Positions 52,350 through 64,000 of a stretch of 64,000 bases of DNA are shown here, piece after piece (positions within the stretch are counted from its first letter, which is position 1; every line of letters starts with the position of its first letter). This DNA comes from Hydractinia symbiolongicarpus (lineage: Eukaryota; Cnidaria; Hydrozoa; Anthoathecata; Hydractiniidae). The DNA is taken from NCBI RefSeq assembly GCF_029227915.1, contig NC_079876.1, forward strand, positions 36,375,828-36,439,827. The letters run 5' to 3'. A program made the position numbers and the translations under genes. Under the pieces are notes generated by a model, which saw only the letters and a list, made by a program, of their open reading frames with translations, ran no database searches and was not told the DNA's origin.

Positions 52350-54180
52350 TTCTGGTCAACGGAATTATTCACAACGGTGCACTGGGCAAAGGAGCATATA
52401 AATTCTTATAAAGGTGGGACTGTTCATGTAAAGTACTTACTTCTTATGTCGTTTGTTATGTCTTACTTCAAAATAGTTTGATCATCAGCATACATGCGAG
52501 GAAATTTTCGTGTGATATAAATAGAAAATAAAACAATTGACATTACTTTGCGTAAAGATATGTTTGACTGCAATTTTATGCATTTTCCAAAAAAAACATT
52601 CTGATTTGTTTGTGATCAAAGTAATTCCAGGTGATTTAGATAGGTAATGATAATTTTCAGAATGTTGAAATGGAATTTCCAAACACGGCGAAAGCCTTAA
52701 AAATGTCGAAGTGGGCGCATTAAAGCATGAACCGTATACTAAATTCTATCTCAGAAGAAAGTTCTGATGTTCTTATTGACTAATAAAATTTATTTATCAA
52801 TCGACACACTGGATTAAAAAAACAACTAAAAGAACAACAACAACAAAGCAAAGTAAAGGTATTCACAAGGCAAATTACATTACTTCATTTCAATCTTCGT
52901 GCTATAAAAACGCGAAAAGAAGGCCTACAGCGTTAAAAGGTAAAATACACAGCATTGGTTATAATTCACGCCTCCATTTTTAATTTTAGTGGTTTTAAAA
53001 TATTGCATTACAAATCCACGCGTTCGCCGTCACTATAGAGAACGGTCTTTATATACGGTATTTATATTTTATGAGTCGTTATATGACACATGGAAAATTC
53101 TCCTTATCGGCTTGTTTTAAGAGCTAGCTCACCACATTCTTTTTTTTTTTTATTAAATAATGTTTTCACTTTTTTTCGAAGGATAATGAAGGACAGCAAC
53201 AACAAGAATTAATTAAACACCCGGAGAATATTGCAGAAAGTAGCCTCAATGTAGGATAATATTTTGTTTATTTTGTGTTGGAAAATGTAAATTAAAAAGC
53301 AGCAACAGCAACAACAATGCTTGGGGCTGCTGAGAAATAAGCAAATAATAAATAATAAGAGAAAAAAGGATAACGTAAATGTAAGGGTTAAAATGTTACG
53401 TTGTATGTTAGTCTAAAGGCCCATGAGATCTTCTTGTTCCAATGCTATCGTTGTGTATTTTTATACGCTGGTTAATAAATTGTGTGTTTTTGACGATCGT
53501 TTAAAGAGATTTTGATGACATTATTGACCCGTCTTTTTTAAAATGGGTGATTGACCAATCTTAGAAGACTTAGCCTAATATTGATCGCGTATTCCCTACA
53601 GACCTATGCAGGAGATAATGTCATCTATCTGCACCCGTTTACAAGTTACCTCAAACTTATAAGTACACTGCAATGGCTTCACTAATTTTATTGTGGCGAC
53701 GTCCCTTGTAAGAATCTTTTAAATTTGCACTGTTTTTCTTTAGAAATTTGTTAACCTGATGAATCTCAAGTGAAGAGAATGAAACCCCAATTAGAATTTT
53801 TGTCCTAAAGACATGAACCTATAAACCATGTGTTTTTAGAAGCGTTAAAGAGATATTGTGGTTTAAAAAATTTTCTGACGTTAGCAAAGACGAGCCAGAG
53901 CACATTTTTTTCATTCAGAAATGTGTGTACCATGTGTCTTGGAAACTTATCAGAAAAGAACAAAAATAATCGACATCATCTCCCGTGTTGGTAAATGAGA
54001 CCACCCTCCAAATTGGCTTACAACCCAAAACTGGGTCAACTCACCCGTTTCCCAATAGACCGGTTAATGACGTAATCAGAAAATGATATAACTGATGGGA
54101 AAATTCATGTTAAAGCAATTTTTATTAATACCACCTTTATGACAACAAAATGATTGTTAGTCCAGTAAAACTAATAAAAC
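52350..54180 (+). other. No clear gene; CAA-rich exon-like segments
   Basis: AT-rich. Plus-strand CAA-rich segments at 52822-52860, 53178-53250 and 53297-53385 would encode short Gln-rich peptides (for example GQQQQELIKHPENIAESS) and end near GT donor-like words. They could be upstream exons of the coiled-coil gene at 55148, but I cannot connect their phases. Confidence 0.3.
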
Positions 54181-54185
54181 TTACA

Positions 54186-54415
54186 AAGATACTCGCTTTG
54201 TGCTTAGTCACCGCATGGGTCGTTAAAAATTACTTTTATAAATTTTGCACTTTTTTAAAGTGTTAATTTTAAAGTTAAAAGTTACATTTATGGACCGACG
54301 GTAAAATGATTATACTAGTATAAAAAAATAAAACCCATTCGTCATAGTGCACATTGTATAGTGCGATAACAAGTGATCATTTCCAGGACATCATTTATAT
54401 TCAGCATAGATAGGC
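54186..54415 (+). repeat. Tandem duplication, left copy
   Basis: Diverged duplicate of 54691-54912, offset about 507 bp; shares TACTCGCTTTGTG, ATTACTTTTATAAATTTTG-like, GATTATACTAGTATA and TTGTATAGT..GATAACAAGTG in order. Confidence 0.85.
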
Positions 54416-54690
54416 ATTATTTCGCAACACGCATGTTGCGAAATAATATCTACTTTGTAAAAAACATTAAACATAAATTATCGCAATTCGACACTAAGAA
54501 ATTTTTTTAATTATTATCTATATGTACAAAAATGCATAACAAAAGGAACAGCAACAACTAGAGCAACAATCATGCTGTTCAAAAACTGCAGAAGATGAAG
54601 AGATGCAATTGTATTTTTTTTAAAAAAATGTTCCTAACAATTGGAACCGAATGTTTCTCTAATACTACTGAGGTCAATAAATGACGCTCA

Positions 54691-54912
54691 ACTACTCGCT
54701 TTGTGTTTCATCACCACATGGACTCGCTAGAAGTTACTTTTATAAATTTTGAACATTTGAAGTGTTAATGTTAAAGTTAAAAATTAAATTTTGGTCCAAT
54801 GGTAAATTGATTATACTAGTATACGAAAATTACAACACATCCTTCATAAAACACATTGTATAGTATGATAACAAGTGGTCAGTTGCAGGACTTCATTTTT
54901 ATGCAGCATTGG
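54691..54912 (+). repeat. Tandem duplication, right copy
   Basis: Pairs with 54186-54415. A CAA-rich segment (54541-54605) lies between the two copies. Confidence 0.85.
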
Positions 54913-55147
54913 GTTAATTTTAATTTAGAGATATTAAGACCATTAACTATCATGCATATTCATAAATTTCTGTTTTCTTTTTGTAGCACAAATCAGTAGA
55001 ATTGAAAAAGCAATGTGTTTTCCAATTAGATTTAAATTACAGTTATTACGCCCTTAAAAATGCGTATTATTGGTGCATTTAAGTCTCAAATATTGTGAAA
55101 TCTTGTTTTATTTATTATTTCAGAAGTTTTCTTCTTAACTTACAGGG

Positions 55148-60733
<5,586 letters not shown>

Positions 60734-61488
60734 GTGAGAAAGTGAGTGTAATTTTTTGCACCTCGTTTATTACACGCCATTCTTCAAGATTTGCAGGGAT
60801 TTAGATTATTGAATCGTTTCGTTGCCCTTTTAGCGCTTTTTGAAGTTCAGAATAATAGTATAATCAGAAGTTATATTAGCTGGGAGAGGTAGCAGCGTGT
60901 GAAATGCTTAGTTCAAATACGCTCGGCTTTATATTTTATATGAATTTTTAAAGCTGCATAATTTTAAAAACATAAGCTTTTTTAATTTGCAACACTAATA
61001 AATGATTTATTTAAAAACGTTTATATATATTGTTTTTTATATATATTTATATTTTTTATATATATTTTATATATATTGTTCATTTAATCCTTAATTTTCT
61101 GTGATTATTTCTTATTAATAAGAGAACGCGTAGATTTATGCGATTGGGATGCACAAAATTATCCAGTCATAAAATAATAATTACAAAAGGTATTATCTCT
61201 AATTAAATCGCATCTTTTTTTTCTTTGGAAAGAACTTTGACAGAAATTAACTGCAGTACCGGTAAATATATTTTTGTGTTATAGAATTGATGCCATTCTT
61301 ACAAATTCGTATTATTTCCCGTTTCCTGCCAAGTATTCCCTTTTTCTTATATGCTGGTTTTTAGGCATGTTGGATTCATATTTTAAACAATTAAACTACT
61401 TTATGTAAATACTTAATCTGTTATCATTCCTTTAGACTTCCTTTTTTTAAAAAAACTTTTTTGTTTTAAAACTTTCCTGTTAATCAAT

Positions 61489-62083
61489 ACGACATACACC
61501 GTCTTCGTCCACGTTAATTCCACTTCCTTCATTACTTCGTCTTTCTTCTTTAAATTCTTCCTCGTCGACGTTGCGTGCGTCAGATGTGTTATGTAATCGG
61601 TTGTCTTGTCCTGTGTCTTCCTCTTCTTGCTTCAACGTACATAAGTCACATTCAATGTTTGTATGCCCTGCTTCCTCATCTTCTTTTTTTTCTTCTAAGT
61701 CTTTGTCTGCACCTAAGTGTATTTCAACTCCTTTTCCCATTCAATATCCTTTGCCTAATCTTTCTTCCATGTCACCTTTATCTCTGTCTCAGCTTCATAA
61801 TCTTCCTTCCTCTTCTCTTTCAGTGTCTCCAATAAGGTCTTCTTCATCGTCTACGTCGGTTTCTGTGTCTCCATCAGTGTCTCCATCCTTGTTATTGTCG
61901 ATGTCTCCACCAGTGTCGTTTGTGCCGTCGCGTAATTTTGTTCGTTCTATGTCGTTAAGTGTAACACGTCGCCGTCCTATTCATTGTTCTTCACCTTATT
62001 CTACCCAGTTTTCGCCTACATCGACTCCAAAAGCTTCGCAGCCTATCCCGGTCCCTACAGCGGAGACAATGTTTGGTGTGTAA
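61489..62083 (+). CDS. Ser/Pro-rich open frame (possible exon)
   Basis: 198 codons without a stop in AT-rich DNA, ending at TAA 62084. The product is rich in Ser/Pro/Leu with SVSPSVSPS-like runs and a C-terminal RRRPIHCSSPYSTQF. No clear start; a strong pyrimidine tract followed by CAG at 61579-61581 could make 61582 onward a terminal exon. The opposite strand is also open (61480-61740, acidic), a usual mirror of Ser-rich TCT/TCC codons, so strand is uncertain. Confidence 0.35.
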
Positions 62084-62089
62084 GGCATG

Positions 62090-62450
62090 CTTTAAGGGAG
62101 CTAAGTGGATGGGTTCGAAGGCTTTGGAGAGGATAAGAAAAGTAAAAATTTATTAAATTTCATTCTGTGCTCCTTTATTTGTTTGTTTTATGTTTTTTGC
62201 TAACTTATCTATTCCATATTTCATTTCTTTTTATCATGTGTTATTTATCCAACATTATCCAAATTTCATAATGTATCATAAGTATTAATTCACCTGTATC
62301 ATCTGATCAAACTCACCAAGCCGTACTCACAGTACAGGAACTACGAAATTCTTCTAATTGTAAGTCCCACATTAAAAAATACAATATTTGCGTGTAAATA
62401 CATTGATGTTTTGAATTACGTTACAAACAAGTTCGGCCATTTTCCTTTTA
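62090..62450. other. No recognised feature
   Basis: AT-rich, nothing recognised. Confidence 0.5.
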
Positions 62451-62451
62451 G

Positions 62452-63250
62452 CATGATATGAAATAGAAGAAAGTAATCTCTATATTGCACAACTTGTACC
62501 ACCAATATTTACAACAATGTAAGTCCACTTGTATAGCATTATTACCATTAAGTACTTTGTTTTATTTCCTAGACCCTAGACGTGACTGCAAACAATTTAT
62601 CTCATTTCTTTTCCGCAAGAAACATATTAGTTTGCACATTTCTGATCAACTTCTTTGCCTCTGTTTAAAATGTTTCAGAATTGTTTTGGAATAAAGTTGG
62701 GTTATTTGTTTTTTAGTATTAGATGAAAATGAAACAAAGCAATCCCTGCTGTGCAGAAACCATGAAGTAGTAGTCATATTTTCATTAATGTAAGTTTCGT
62801 TATGACATATTGCACTTGTATATTCTCATTATGTCAGTTGTTTCATTTTCTAAACTTGGCTACAGGCAAATTATCTCATTTCTTTTCCGCAAGAAGCATC
62901 AAGTTGAGTTACTTGTTTTATAGTATTGGATTAATATGGAATAAAGTAATCTCTGACGTGTAGAAATCATCAAGTACTTGGCTACTTGTTACTCATATTT
63001 ACGACAATGTGAGCCCGGTTATGTCACAATCCACGTGTATAGCATTATTACGACAAAGTACTTTAATTGTTTTATTTCCTAGACGTGGCCACAAGCAATT
63101 TATTTCATTTCTATTCCGCAAGACATATTTCTGATCAACTTCTTTGCCTATTTGTTTTATAGTATCGAATTAACGTTAAATAAAGAAACATACATACATA
63201 ATATGAAGTACTTGGGCTACTTTCCGCTAATAATTACAAAAATGTAAGTT
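62452..63250 (+). repeat. Four tandem diverged exon-like blocks
   Basis: Repeated cassette of about 200-270 bp. Each has a TTTTAG/TTTATAG acceptor-like word, a 65-85 nt body (AAAG/AAAGTAATCTCT..., ...AAGTACTTGG..., ...TTAC.A.AAT) and a GTAAGT or GTGAGC donor, followed by a shared intron-like part (TAGCATTATTACNA, TTTTATTTCCTAGAC, CATTTCTTTTCCGCAAGA). Bodies near 62453-62518, 62719-62789, 62922-63008 and 63164-63241. All three frames of the first body have stops, so noncoding or UTR exons are likelier than protein exons. Confidence 0.6.
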
Positions 63251-63765
63251 CTGTAATGATGTATCTCATTTATATAATCCTATCGTTGCAATGTTATTTG
63301 ATTGTTTTACATGTCAGACCTCGATACGTGAAATGATCTTCCACTCTTTTATAACAGATCACGACGATACGGAGCAAGTAAGCTGGTAGAAGAACATCAT
63401 GGGTATGTCAAGTATTGTCATAAAACTTCTTTAGATTTTATGCAAATGTTGTCAAAAACGTACAAAAAATGTGCATTCTAGTTACATGAAAACTATAATG
63501 TACAATGCGATCTAATGTCACAGTACTTTTCAAAATTAGGAAAAAAAATAGGTTATAACTTTTAAAGCGCAGAAAACGTATAAGCGCAATTTCACGTTTA
63601 AAATATATAAACGTGAAAAGATGGCAGGTTTTATTGATATGGTTTTTTAGATCAGCAATAGTATTGAGGGTTTTATTTTAATACAGCTATATTCATATGC
63701 ATCTTGCATATTGATTACTCGGATGAGAACAGGAATTGCAATTACCTTTAAGGTTTTATTACAGA

Positions 63766-64000
63766 ACATTGTTTTGGTGCTCGTGTGTATCTTGCATCCT
63801 TTCTGCGGATGGCAAAGATGACTTGCTTGGGTACCAATTTGTAATACACCACGCAGGATTCAAGAACTTTCATTTATTGGCGCATCGTGTCCATTTGTCC
63901 ATTGAGACCTGCTTAATTTTTAATAGCTTCTTTTGCATTAAGACAACGTCCGCGTGTGTGACAATCAAAAAAATTCAAAAATATATAAAACGCGTAAATA
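63766..64000 (+). CDS. Open frame running off right edge (possible exon)
   Basis: After an acceptor TTTATTACAG at 63756-63765 one frame (entered after one base) stays open for 78 codons to the window end: LFWCSCVSCILSADGKDDLL, then HHAGFKNFHLLAHRVHLSI. Four Cys at the start. No family recognised. Confidence 0.3.

Noticed and set aside
61480-61740. Acidic minus-strand protein
   Set aside because: Mirror of Ser-rich codons; the plus frame is more than twice as long. Kept only as a doubt on strand.

Overview
The window is eukaryotic, AT-rich, repeat-dense DNA, most likely from an invertebrate metazoan. Cnidarian-type repeats (Penelope-like, BEL/Pao, PHD-finger LINEs, Helitron, Merlin-like and Mutator-like fragments) make a cnidarian a reasonable but unproven guess. 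There are no bacterial-style operons, and the only host-like protein gene I can build is made of small spliced exons.

Layout. 1-2060: open EN+RT frame of a non-LTR retrotransposon on the minus strand, running off the left edge. 2061-2205: an inverted piece of the tRNA unit. 2162-21745: a tandem array of a ~1163-bp unit (17 copies, the last cut by the gap). Each unit carries seven tRNA genes: Cys(GCA), Ser(TGA), Phe(GAA), Gly(GCC, minus strand), Thr(AGT), Ser(AGA), Glu(TTC). That gives 117 complete tRNA-like genes plus partial ones. 21746-22245: 500 Ns.

22246-48500 is a graveyard of mobile elements: a Penelope-like RT (22246-24015, -), two 5'-truncated copies of a restriction-like-endonuclease retroelement whose polyprotein ends in a ubiquitin-specific-protease-like (C19) domain (24150-25838 and 30330-33190, +) plus a 3' fragment of a third (48188-48475), two degenerate ORF1/ORF2 LINEs (25838-29390 and 41255-45595, -), a Mutator-like transposase fragment (29985-30335, -), a Merlin-like fragment (33690-33960, +), a Helitron-like N-terminal region with a cysteine protease (35614-37115, -) and a TTAA-flanked MITE (45996-46877) containing a TA microsatellite. 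A BEL/Pao integrase fragment with its polypurine tract and 3' LTR lies at 51000-52345 (-).

From 52.8 kb to the right edge transposon coding is scarce. Here I assembled a phase-consistent multi-exon gene (exons at 55148, 55623, 56372, 56623, 57658, 58671, 59768, 60152 and 60719, +) encoding a small, charged, C-terminally coiled-coil protein. It is followed by a Ser-rich open frame (61489-62083), a tandem series of exon-like noncoding blocks (62452-63250) and an open frame running off the right edge. The most interesting items are the tRNA array with its anticodon-altered Ser copies, the endonuclease-USP polyprotein, and the split coiled-coil gene.
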